A stretch of 64,000 bases of DNA from Chrysaora quinquecirrha (lineage: Eukaryota; Cnidaria; Scyphozoa; Semaeostomeae; Pelagiidae), in the NCBI GenBank assembly GCA_014526335.1, contig JACTAT010000119.1, positions 87,229 to 151,228 on the forward strand, read 5' to 3'. The position numbers and the translations under genes are program-made. This document shows positions 45,661 through 56,424 of the stretch, piece after piece (the first letter of the stretch is position 1; every line of letters starts with the position of its first letter). The notes beneath the pieces were generated by a model, which had not been told where the DNA came from, made no database searches, and worked only from the letters and a program-made list of their open reading frames with translations.

Positions 45661-45934
45661 GGCGGGCAGGAGGAGGCAGGAGGCTAAATGTCGTCACTCA
45701 AATTTTCTCTTGAAATCACTACACTTTATGTAATGTCCTGTGTATTTATCTATAGCCGTGTGAGTGAGCCTTCAGTGGCGCTAGGTTTATGTAAGCTAGT
45801 TTCATTAATGCTACAACTACTTTTACTTCAACGTAAAGTTTTGTCTGTCATATCAGCCAGATACGGGCTTTATTAGTAATTTTGATCTGCTTAATCTTAG
45901 CACCGCTTGAGACAAAAGTAAAATTGAAATTGTA

Positions 45935-46085
45935 GCGCTAGTCGCTAAGATCTCAGCAGTAGGTAGACTAACGGGACCTCGACCCTGGCTGTGAATATGT
46001 ATGCTGTGCCTGGGGCTCGAACCCTTAACTCACTTGGCTCCAAACACCACGAGCTTCAGCTGGATCACAACGCCACAGCACCTTT
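45935..46085 (-). mobile_element. SINE family 1 copy e, inverted
   Basis: Reverse complement shows GGTGCTGTGGCGTTGTGATC, B box GGGTTCGAGCCCC and body AGGGTCGAGGTCCCGTTAG. Confidence 0.8.
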
Positions 46086-46596
46086 GAACCGCCGCTGAAC
46101 TTAGGCATACTTTGTATACTTTGCGCGCCTGCTTAGGTTTGTTCACGAATAAAGTGAGTGAAATAATACAGTAATGGCATAATATTTTATTGAAAGCTCA
46201 AGTGTATGGGAATAATTCGCCATCCATTATTTGCCCTTAGAGAAAACAGTCACTTTCATAAGTACAGAGCCCAGCGCACCGCAGAATGACTGGAATCACA
46301 GAGTCGTTGAAATCTGGAAATATATCTCGTTTAAGTAGATACCACAAAGCTTCTTATCGGGTAGATGAGACTTCTTGTTTCTGGTTAATGTGACAAGACT
46401 GATGGAAAATTAGGGTAAATCTTTACAGTAACAGGGTTACCTTTGTAGCTTAAATTTCTCGTTGTGACAGTGTGACAAATTTATAAAAGATGAAGGTTGG
46501 GTGGACTACTGTTAGATTAGTTTTTGGTTAAGAATTCCAGGAATTATTTCGAATAATTTGATTTGATGTCCATCGTCGACGTGCAGGTTTTCATAT

Positions 46597-46851
46597 CAGA
46601 TGATATCCCTCCATGTTACAAATGATATCCCTCCACTATACTGATGATAACCCTCCACGATACTCCGCATCCTCCACTTATATGATGGTATCCCTCCACG
46701 TTACAAATGATAACCCTTCACTATATTGATGATAACCCTCCACGATACTCCGCATCCTCCACTTACATTATGATAACCCTCCACGTTGTATTGACACCCT
46801 CCAATATTCTGCACATCCTCCACGTTACTGCACATCACGTTGTACGGTGTG
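46597..46851 (-). repeat. Relic right arm of the CACCCCATACAACG foldback family
   Basis: Array of GATGATATCCCTCCA, ACTCCGCATCCTCCAC and TACTGCACATC units ending CACGTTGTACGGTGTG, homologous to the right terminus at 26253/36526. Units are strongly diverged and no left arm is found nearby. Confidence 0.7.
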
Positions 46852-47068
46852 GTTATGTCGAATAGGACAGTACTACAGCTTTTAGTCATGTCATTTTGTG
46901 TCACAGCTTTATAAGAGAGTCGTAAGTTGTTAAAGTAGTTAGTTTATCAGGTGTACCGGGGACGCACTGCCGCTCAAAGTATTTATTTTTGCCATCTGGA
47001 CAGAAGAAAAATCCTTTTCTCGATTTTGGTTTGAGGAACGGTGTCAAATCGTAGTCAATAGAATAAAG

Positions 47069-47175
47069 TGTTTATACTTTTTAAATAAGCAATTGGACTT
47101 TTATGTACAGCCAAGCCCTTGAAGTTGCTTAAAATATTTAGTATTTCAACCCTCACAGAATGACTGGTAGCCCTC
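47069..47175. mobile_element. AATAAGCAA MITE family, partial copy
   Basis: TATACTTTTTAAATAAGCAA, then AAGTTGCTTAAAATATTTAG and CAACCCTCACAGAATGACTGG, as at 9903-10148. Right end missing. Confidence 0.6.
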
Positions 47176-47232
47176 ATACAGTATTCTAATAAACGTTCAA
47201 GAAACGGTACTGCTTTCGGTATTTGTGTGTAT

Positions 47233-47512
47233 TTGGCCCTGGCCAAAATGTCAAATATTGTTTGTCAAACATTTGAACGTTTGGCCACGTCATGAAACAT
47301 TGCTTGATAAGCAGGAATAGAAATACTGTGTTTCGCGATGTTCTTGAAAGACTTCAAAAGCTTTTTTGCTGGATGCAAGCAAAAACAAGTTGGACCAGAT
47401 TTGTTTCAGATGTGGCCAAATGGTAAAACATTTTGCTTGACTAGGAAATTTCAAATGTTTGGCAAACAATGTTCAAACGTTTGGCCAGGACCGAAGGAAC
47501 GGCTTGCCTCGT
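47233..47512. mobile_element. GGCCCTGGCCAAA MITE, copy 1
   Basis: Left TTTGGCCCTGGCCAAAATGT and right ACGTTTGGCCAGGACC are inverted. Internal repeats of CAAACATTTG/CAAACAATGTT type. Same family as 62188-62474. Confidence 0.7.
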
Positions 47513-47754
47513 CTTTTTCGCGTACGTAGCCTGTAGAGCCTACCAGGAACACGGAACAGTGGAGGCACCAATCGAATCCGGTACAATTTGCATATAAATG
47601 TTGCGATGCAGGTCTCTCAATGCCGTATTGAGAAACCTAATTAATGTGATGAATGAAACACCAATTACCCGTACATCAGATTACAGTACCTGGCGATACA
47701 CACGTCAGATGCGACTGGTATTTTCGTGTAATGACAACTTGACGTACTTCAGTA

Positions 47755-48147
47755 CACACTTTTTTTTAATAAGCAATTGGACTTTCGTCCAGCCCTCAAA
47801 GTTGCTTAAAATTTTAGACATTTCAGCCCTAAAAGTTTAAGTTGCTTAAAAATCGCTTTACATTTTTGTACCTAACAACCACCCCTGACTTCGCGGATCA
47901 AAATCGTCAACCGTTAGGCCTACAACACGACTTTTGGGAGACAGTGAATGGAAAAACGTTAGCTAACAAACTTGAACATGCAAAACGTAAGAAAAACAAT
48001 TTCCTAACAACAAGAAAGCGTATAAGCTTGGTTGTTTGACTTCTTAGTTGCTTACAGTAATTCAATTGAGCCCTCAACTTGCTTAATGTTAAGGTCACTT
48101 CAGCGTTAGTTGCTTATTGAGCGGTTGCTTATTAAAAAAAAAGTGTA
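47755..48147. mobile_element. AATAAGCAA MITE family, copy 2
   Basis: Left ACACTTTTTTTTAATAAGCA and right TTGCTTATTAAAAAAAAAGT are inverted repeats. Internal CAGCCCTCAAAGTTGCTTAA matches copy 1. About 390 bp with a unique middle. Confidence 0.75.
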
Positions 48148-50225
48148 TTCTAGAAGCTACAAGTTACTAAAAATAGCTCACAGCTTTGAGGAGTGTCCTC
48201 TATATAAAGGCTTTCGCTTTTTTCCTATTTATTCCTAAATAAACATTTTTTCTAATTTATTACGTAGGAGATTTTCTTTTTAATCACTCTGTTTACATCC
48301 CATCAATTCGTCTCGTCGATACGTAAATAAAAACTGATCGCCAATAAATCAATCCAAACCAATCCTATCTTTGAACATGTGGGATTAATGTACTGAACAT
48401 TTTTAACTCATTATGACGTAGGCCGACTCGCAGCTTGATATCTCGTCATCGTATTGACAACTGACATCAGTAGTGGCTTGTACCCATTAGTATTTGTGGC
48501 CAAAAGTTGATGGCATAATTGTTGTGGGATAAATACACATAAATAAGACGATTCTTTATTTTTACAGCTCATAACGCGGAATGATATGCTGTTGGTGGAT
48601 GAAGCCTTAGTTCATAAGCAAACCGGTTTTTAATGAGTGAAGAAAAAGCCTTCGAAAGGTAACAGTTATTTACGTGGTAAATACACATTATGTATACTGC
48701 TATAGCTGTAGCTTTTATTTTTGGGATATTCGTGATCTAATGGTCTCCCTTCAGCCCCGCCAAACGATACTGAAGAACGATTTCCTCCGTTTTCTACAAA
48801 ACCAATTTTAGACATTAGAGATTCTATCAAATTCTGCAAGAATTTAAATTCAGTTCAGGTAAAGTTCCATCGAATTCAGCATGCCAAAATTCGAATTCAT
48901 TCAACTTTGTTTACCTTCCACTCTTCACCACCCCACCCAAGGCAGCTATATTTTGTTGTTTTTGTTTTTATAACCTTATTACTAACTGCATCGAAGAAAG
49001 AGGTTTTATAATACCCGCAGCTGCAGTTGCCTTCATTGCGACGACATTGTTCATTTCAAGATCAAGATTCAGAGTAAATTTCAGACTTATTTTAGATTGT
49101 CAACCCTAAATTACATGTGTATATCGAAGAGTGTATCATGATATCGGAACTTGTTGCTGTTATCGCTCTTGAACTGTTGACTGCTGTTACATTCAAATAT
49201 AGTACATGGTACAAGCAAATATTACAGTGGTTTTGTATGATGACTGTATTGGTTTTGCTGCGACCCATTGAATTTTTCCTCAATGATCAGCGAATCAGGC
49301 AGACACAGATACCGGACTATATAAAAATAAAACAACACAATTTAAAAGATCACTATTTAAAGAACACTTTTCATCAGACAGCTTTCACAGCTCAGAGCTC
49401 ATTCACCACAGTCGCAGAAAAGCCTCATTTCTGCCTTTTCATTTTTTCAACTTTTGGCATAAAAGGAACGTTATTTTGAGGCATACGCTACAAGTTTGTA
49501 CATTTAGCAAGGGGCGGCATGTGACTTTCAGAATTTATGAAATGGTGACCAAAACTACAGAAAATATCTTCTTTTTTATTTCAGTTTCCTTTGTTGATCT
49601 CCTCTCAACAACTTATTAGCCGCACGAAACTTTATTGATCTATCTCAGCTGATCTCAGTTGCTGCACAGTCTTTTTCAATAATACCAGCAGTAATCAATC
49701 AAAAACCTTGAAGTCTGCTGTCTTTTATCTTGCAGAGAATTCCAGAAATATTCAAGAAAATTTAGAGTCGATCATTCTGTTTACAATTGCATCGTGAAGT
49801 CCTAAGTGAGGTAAGTTTTTTTATAAAATCTATACCAAAATTTCCCTAAATCGACAAAGTGCTCAACGTCTAGCAAACTTATCTTTCTGGCTCCTTAATC
49901 TCCTCTCAGACACTCTCAAGACACTCACAGACCCTACTGGTGTGCTTTCATCACGACGCCTACGAGTTTCGAAATATAGTTTAGAAATTTACCCATGCAG
50001 AAACTCCTAAGAAAAAGTAAATAAAACATTGACTGTATTTCTCCTTGTTCAACCAGTAAATACATTTACCAGGCAGACGTTCTAACTCCCTTTGAGGTAA
50101 ACGACAGTCACTTCCGGCCTTTGTTTTTGAGTAGGCCATTCGTCTTTACCTTCTGACATGCCATTACCTCTTGCTTTGGTGCTTGTTGTACCTCTAGCAT
50201 GTGTGATTTAGTGTGCCTAACTGTC
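48148..50225. other. Intergenic/5' region, nothing recognised
   Basis: AT-rich DNA with no convincing exon. It could contain non-coding first exons of the gene at 51388, which opens with a splice acceptor. Confidence 0.4.
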
Positions 50226-50255
50226 GATCCTTTAAACTAACTAACTACATAAACG

Positions 50256-50290
<35 letters not shown>

Positions 50291-50379
50291 TACTAACTAA
50301 CTAACTAACTAACTAACTAATAACTAACTAACTAACTAACTAACATGCTAACTAAATAGGTAACTACTTAACTAGCTAC

Positions 50380-50423
<44 letters not shown>

Positions 50424-50478
50424 ATAACTAACTAACTAACTAACTAGCTAACTAGCTAACTAACTAGCTAGCTAACTA
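50226..50478. repeat. (CTAA)n microsatellite
   Basis: About 250 bp of AACT tetranucleotide units with interruptions such as CTAGCTA and CATGCTA. The same motif fills the right edge of the window. Confidence 0.95.
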
Positions 50479-51387
50479 GAACATTAAATTGAAAGTTGTT
50501 AATATTCTGACATGGGGCTTATGTTAAGCAAAAACTAGCCACCATGTGCTGGATTTCCTAAAGAAAAACCTTCTGCAGATAACAGAATCATGGGACAAAC
50601 AATAATGATCGTGATTACGATGATTCTGATAATTGCTAAGAATGTCCACACAAATGCCCCAGCCTGGATGATTACTGTGTGGCCAGGTGGACACCCTGTC
50701 CCCAACCAGTGTAATAGAACAAGCAAAAAAATAGACAGTTCACGTAAATGTACTGCATATGCTTGCACGCTATGATCTTTCCATACTTTCTGTCTATTTA
50801 CGTCATAAGCGGTATGTCTATATTTAGAACTAATTGTGAGAACATAGATGCATGTATAATTTCTACATAAACGTTACATTTACATGAAGTTAACTATTGT
50901 TTAACCTGTCCTAGACTTCCCTAAGTTTCAATTTTTCTTTAAACCGAACACATATGCAGAGCAGAAACTAAACTCAAACCTTTTCCTACTATACCAGCTT
51001 TTTTCATAAAGATTGCCAGATCGAAGCTTGAATGCTAATTGCAGGAAAGAAGAAGATGGTTCTACTTCAGTCTGCAATGAGTTGGACTGTCCCTAGTACC
51101 ATGAATGCAATCTACACCAAACAACCCAGACAATCCATCATATTTGATGTGTTCATTAGGTTGTTGATTAAGTACATCAGAAGTTGCTCTACTTCTTTGA
51201 ATGCTAATTGAGTACTATGTAAAGCATTTGGCATTTACTTTAATTGTAGTTTTCTGTGTCTATTCTCACATATACATTCAAAGTTTAATAATATTTTCAT
51301 TTTTTGCAGGCTGTTACATTACTCTGATTTTCTGAACAACTGTATATTGGTTTTTATCATCCAGCTAAATACATCAATTTGTTCGAA

Positions 51388-53910
51388 ATGGGGAAGGAAG
51401 ATGGTAGAAAGAGTAGCAAATTTCTTCGTGAACTTGACGAGTATTACATGGCCAGAAAAAGACACAATTCATCATTTTCCAGTGTTCCTTGTCCGCAGAA
51501 TTTCATCCCAGGAGCGACAAAGGCAAAGATGCCTAATGTTAAGCTAGCAAGGACAGTGTCCAGGAAGGTAAGCTCAGTGTGCTATCAAGGTGTTCTCGTA
51601 CGGATGAAGGAGAATTTAACGGTAGTTGAGAAAGGTCTTGTGCCCGCAGGATTGTTATGTTTGAGTTTTCCAACGCCCAGCCAGCATACCAGTTGTCTGG
51701 AGCACGAACTGGAGCGTATACGGAAGAGACAATCTCGGCGAACGATTCAGAGCCTAAGCGGCATCGCTGAGGCGTCTCCGAGTGACGAAATCAACGAAGA
51801 AGAAGACGCGAGTCTCCTAGAGGCTGCTCGAATGAAGCAAAGAGGTTGTTCACTTCCTGTTACACGCGGAGATGTGAAGCTCCTTCCAGTTGAAGATCCT
51901 GCGTTATCAGGGCTCTGTCGTGATCATAAGCTTCGAAGAAGCTCCTTTCCTCTTAACAAGGAAGAATATGAAGAGTACGGACCAAACGTCCATAATGACG
52001 AGAATTACGCCGAACTTGATTCGGCGACAAGACTCGGAAATATCTTCCGAAATCTTGCTGGTAAGAGAAGCAATAGTAAGGACATAAATGAATCTCTTAT
52101 GAAAATGAAAGAAACAGAATCTGGTAACGAATCTCAGTCTAAAGATTCATCAACGTGTAGTACTTCTTTGAATGTCATGGTCTCAAGGAAAAAGCCAATC
52201 ACCAGACAAGATTCAGTTAAATCCATTCTTGTTGTACCCGAAATAAAATGGCAGCGAGAAGCTGCAAGTATGCTTGAAAAGGAGAAGTTGGCAAACGAGA
52301 GAAAATCTTCTAGTGAAACTACAGATGACGAAAAAGAAGTGAATGGAGTTGTGTTAGTTGATGGTAGAAAGGAAAATCAAGGCAATAAATCAAAAGGAAA
52401 GCATATGGAGGTCGGTAAAGTTGAGTCGAAATCATTACGTAAGTCGTTAAGAGAGAGATTCACGTCAAGGAGAAAGAACAGGAAAACATCTGACGAAATC
52501 AATGAAGAGCAGAAAAAGACATTCGCTCACATACAAAATGCAATGAGATCCAAATTGCCAAAGACCTTACAAACAACCGTCAGAATGGGCCTGAGTTTTG
52601 ATCCGATGACTGTTAAAGAACGAAACAACAAGGCCCGCAATTGTGATACATTAACATCCATGTTAGAAGGCAGACAAAGATCTAAATCAACACTTGATTC
52701 CATTAATCAGATGCTTAAACCCAGGTCTACCAGAAGTAATACGGTTGGGAATATCTTTACGACGCCATCGCTGATCGTTTCACCGCCTGAAGTTAATGAA
52801 GTTGAAAAACAAGACGAAAAACCAAGTGTTTTCGATACCCTGCGCAGACTGAGAAGGCGAAAATCCACTAACAGTACTGATAACGTAAAGGATTCTCTGG
52901 TTGTGCCTCTTGTGTTTCCTGATACGACAGGCGACTTAAGTATTCCACCGATGCATGTGCGGAAATTAGAAAAGCTGCTTGGACCAGAGTTCGGGAAATG
53001 CTACAACAACTCCGAGAAACACCGCAGTAATTCCTTACCGTTGATTAGAAAGAACTGTATAAAGCTAGACCCCAGTATAAATCTTGACTATGGTAGATCA
53101 CTGTCTCAGTTAAATATAAAACAGAGGAATGGTATCAGACAATTGTTTGGAAGTGATGCGCTATATGATAGTGATATGTCTTATGAAAGCCAGACTGAGG
53201 CTGAGCTAAGTGATTACGAGGCATTAGAAGATGAAGGCACAGGGTTATCAGAGGAAATTTCACCAAAGAAGAGTATGGTCGAAGCTAGAGAACAGGATAA
53301 GGAAAAGAACTTCATATCTGAAGCTGTTGTTTTTCTTGGGCGCAAGGATGAACTGAGCATTAAGACTGATATTATAGACAGGAAAAGCACTGTAGAGAAC
53401 ACAGATGCGATTGTAAGTAAAGAAAATGGTTCGAGCAGTAAAATAGAGGAAAATATTGAGCCCAAGCAAGTAACTGTTGAAAGTAATAATCAGTCTTCTG
53501 GCAAATCTGACATTTTCTTGCATAACAGAAGTGATATAACGGCTTTATCAAAACATCACAACACCAAAATTAACGGTATCATCCATAGTAGATTGCAGTT
53601 GAAGAATACCCCTGACAGTGTCGAGAGCAGAAACATTGCGAACAAAATGCCTTATCGTATTAACACAGAGTTTGTATCGTTAAAGAAATCGAGGACTCTG
53701 AAAACAACCCAGGAATTGATCGCCGAGTCTAAAATCAATCGCGAGAAGCAAGGTTTATTGAAAGATAAAAACGTTCTTGAGAAGAGTAATGGATTAATTG
53801 GCAAGGCGGTGGAAGCACATACAACAGAGAATGCCGTTGATGCGCATAGTGATGCAATTGCAGAACTTGATGCTTTGTTACTGGAGATGGAAACATACAG
53901 CAAGGACTAG
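51388..53910 (+). CDS. Intronless 840-residue disordered protein, function unknown
   Basis: The frame extends upstream only to a TTG; the first ATG (51388, AAATGG context) gives 840 residues. A splice acceptor (TTTTTGCAG, exon from 51310) suggests a non-coding first exon. The composition is Ser/Lys/Glu/Arg-rich with no signal peptide, membrane segment or known domain. Visible features are several basic R-x-x-S-type clusters (RRSSF, RRRKSTNS, RQRSKST), a basic patch (KSLRKSLRERFTSRRKNRK) near 52433-52490, an acidic stretch (YESQTEAELSDYEALEDEG) near 53185-53240, and a C-terminal amphipathic helix (AIAELDALLLEMETYSKD). It looks like a phosphorylated scaffold or cytoskeletal regulator, but that is inference. 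Length, uniform codon use and absence of repeats argue that it is a true gene. Confidence 0.75.
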   Translation: MGKEDGRKSSKFLRELDEYYMARKRHNSSFSSVPCPQNFIPGATKAKMPNVKLARTVSRKVSSVCYQGVLVRMKENLTVVEKGLVPAGLLCLSFPTPSQHTSCLEHELERIRKRQSRRTIQSLSGIAEASPSDEINEEEDASLLEAARMKQRGCSLPVTRGDVKLLPVEDPALSGLCRDHKLRRSSFPLNKEEYEEYGPNVHNDENYAELDSATRLGNIFRNLAGKRSNSKDINESLMKMKETESGNESQSKDSSTCSTSLNVMVSRKKPITRQDSVKSILVVPEIKWQREAASMLEKEKLANERKSSSETTDDEKEVNGVVLVDGRKENQGNKSKGKHMEVGKVESKSLRKSLRERFTSRRKNRKTSDEINEEQKKTFAHIQNAMRSKLPKTLQTTVRMGLSFDPMTVKERNNKARNCDTLTSMLEGRQRSKSTLDSINQMLKPRSTRSNTVGNIFTTPSLIVSPPEVNEVEKQDEKPSVFDTLRRLRRRKSTNSTDNVKDSLVVPLVFPDTTGDLSIPPMHVRKLEKLLGPEFGKCYNNSEKHRSNSLPLIRKNCIKLDPSINLDYGRSLSQLNIKQRNGIRQLFGSDALYDSDMSYESQTEAELSDYEALEDEGTGLSEEISPKKSMVEAREQDKEKNFISEAVVFLGRKDELSIKTDIIDRKSTVENTDAIVSKENGSSSKIEENIEPKQVTVESNNQSSGKSDIFLHNRSDITALSKHHNTKINGIIHSRLQLKNTPDSVESRNIANKMPYRINTEFVSLKKSRTLKTTQELIAESKINREKQGLLKDKNVLEKSNGLIGKAVEAHTTENAVDAHSDAIAELDALLLEMETYSKD

Positions 53911-54169
53911 GTGAGAAACGAATCTCGTTGTGCATATTTGAATATTTGAATATTTCAAGACCAATTTAGGATTAATTGAATTGAAGAGTCCAAGTGAGAA
54001 AAGGAACTCTATCTGTCTTTGACTCTTCAATCAATCCTATTTGTTTTCCCATTGTATCCCGCAAGCTGATTGGTGTTCAAAACAAAATGCCAAATCAGCG
54101 GTACTTTCTGACTGGTGCTTTTCGATCCGCATCTTGCCTAACCCTTAACTCTTGCGTTTCGTGGCTTAA

Positions 54170-54355
54170 GGCCTGATGTCCCCTCTATGTCTCCCAGTTT
54201 AGCCAACTCGGAAACTTTGCAGCGCGCGGCGAAATTTGTAGCGTATGACATGGGGGACATGTTGCTCGTTTGTTCCTCGCATGTTCAGCTACCCTGGGAG
54301 ACACGCCGAATACAATGCCAAGCGCGAAATTTCTCCTAGTTTAGCCACAGCTTTA
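54170..54355. mobile_element. TGGCTAAACTAGGAGAC MITE, copy 2
   Basis: CTCCCAGTTTAGCC at the left, CTACCCTGGGAGACACGCCG in the middle and TTCTCCTAGTTTAGCCACAG at the right share blocks with 4376-4545. Confidence 0.45.
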
Positions 54356-54828
54356 TTGTATCTCAATTATCAATGAGGATATCATGACAAAACCGAGCGT
54401 TTCTTAGGGGACGTGTTTCCAGGTTACTTGCTTAGGCTGCTAATTCCCAATAGCCATAATTTCCCCCCGGCCCTTATTTTAGACATTTGATTGATTTCCC
54501 ATGCCTTAGCTTTAGCCTTAGTCCTATTCGTTTTTTCAGGTTCTTAGAGCATTGTCTTCAAGATATGTTTCTGTTCTGCCACGCTATCTTCTCCAAGATG
54601 GAACAATTCCACTTCTGGATCAAAGTTAGTTAAATTTTTTATCAAAATCTAGCCGCCATATAGAATTATACGTTAGTTATTAGAAAATATATGAACAATT
54701 CAAGCAACGAACAATATTTTGTATAGAATAAGTGGTATTATAAATAGTAACAGTACATACATTCATAACTGAAAATAAATGTAAGTGTGAATGCTGGCAA
54801 AATTTGCTCGTGGCGAAGTTTGCTCACT

Positions 54829-55176
54829 TACACTCTTTTTCTTTTATAAGAACAATTTTATAAGAACATGCCCAGATTTTAAGAACAAATTAAGAACAAG
54901 CTGAAGCTGGCCTTTTAAAAAGCGCTGAGAATATCAGCTAAATATGTAAGCCAGACAGTCAAACTGAACGTAAAAAGCAAGCAAACAAAGAAATAGACAA
55001 GATTGCTGCATTTTCACACAAACGTAGTACCACCCTAGACTTTCATTAAAAAATACAGATATCTAACCAAGGAATTAAGAACAGATTAAGAACATTTCAG
55101 GCTCAAAGCGGCAAAATCTTAAGAACAGCCAGCCTCGATCAAAATTTCCTGGTTCTTATAAAAGAAAGAGTGTATA
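54829..55176. mobile_element. CACTCTTTNCTTTTATAAGAAC MITE, copy 2
   Basis: Left TACACTCTTTTTCTTTTATA and right TATAAAAGAAAGAGTGTA are inverted repeats with TA at both outer edges, suggesting a TA target. AAGAACA motifs recur throughout. Matches 45005-45368. Confidence 0.75.
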
Positions 55177-56424
55177 CTCAGAAACATATGATTACTACAA
55201 GTCCTGGGAAATTTTCCTTAAAACTTTTTGGCCAGTAAGTCAGGTACATTTTTTAGTCTAAAATTTTACTGCAGTTAATCCGGAATACCTTTTAAACTTC
55301 GATATACACGAAAGACCTCTTTCGCGCTTTTAATACCTACGGCAAAAGGCCCTGAGGTGAGAGTACTTCAATGTTCAAAACACTAGACGTGCCGTCCAGG
55401 TTTTCCAAACCCAACCATATTTATCGTTAAAATTTGTTGCTCTTAAAATTTGTTGAACGATGGAAGTATCCTTCGGGCACTACTAGGCTATCCTTTTTTT
55501 GCTCTCCCCAAACCTTTCTACATAACCAAAGGTCCCAGTGTGGCATTGAAATCTGGACCCCGCAAGTCTGGTTCAACTTTTGTCCCGGACCGTTATGACG
55601 AATTTCACATTTGTCATATAGCTTAGCTACATTCACGCACAGTGCAATTGAGCTGCATCTCCAAAACTCAGGTTTTTATTTTAGTAGGCTTGACTTAACT
55701 TACTTTTATCTTATTTCTTTTACCTTACCTATAATAGAAAATTTCAACAAAATTACTCGATTTTTGTTGTTGTATTAATTTTCATTTTAATTTTTAAAAT
55801 CTAGATGCAAAACATTTTTATCGTGCTTTTTTATCTCACTTATGACATTTTATGTATCTTTTGACATTTTACTTTCTTATAGATGTATAAAATTGTTATT
55901 ATTGTATACGTTAAATGTATATCATTAAGTATTATCTAGTTAAGTCTAAGTTTATTTTGATATTATATAGATTTATATCAGAGTTAAAAAAACATTGCTT
56001 CCCTTATTGTGTTTGCATAAAAGTTAGAAAAAATACGTCGATTCTGGAACGTCCTGCCAGGGTCCCGTCGCAAAGGCGTATCAATATTCGCTATTTTAAA
56101 GGAACGGTGCTGGTTTTCGATATTCCACCTCCTTGACGAATATTTGGTCAAGTGCCCCTCGCTTGGACATAGAAGTAAGGGTGCATAAAATTCAAAGGAT
56201 AAAGGGGTGGGAGGGTACGTGTGTCAAGTTGAGAAAGGTGGGAGGATATTGGTTGCAACGTGCGCATACACAGAAAATTGGCGCGTTCCTGCAACAAACA
56301 TGTCGGACGGCGGGCCTAAAATCACCCGCAGTCAAGTCATGAATCATTAGGTACTGTAACTAAGATTCTAGGCAAACTTAGCAGAATATGATTCCGGTCT
56401 ATAATGATGTAAACTTTCAGGAGA

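Larger units (their letters stand above)
53911..56424. other. Intergenic DNA between the 840-residue gene and RTTN
   Basis: No further gene recognised. AATAAA at about 54774 is a possible polyadenylation signal for the preceding gene. Contains two MITEs (54170-54355, 54829-55176). Confidence 0.4.

Noticed and set aside
50535..50768. Minus-strand ORF with a hydrophobic helix
   Set aside because: Short, no clear ATG-supported start context and no homology recognised; overlaps a plus-strand frame of equal weight.
51568..51649. Possible 82-bp intron (AAG|GTAAGC to CCCGCAG) in the 840-residue gene
   Set aside because: Removal would shift the frame and end an otherwise continuous 840-codon frame.
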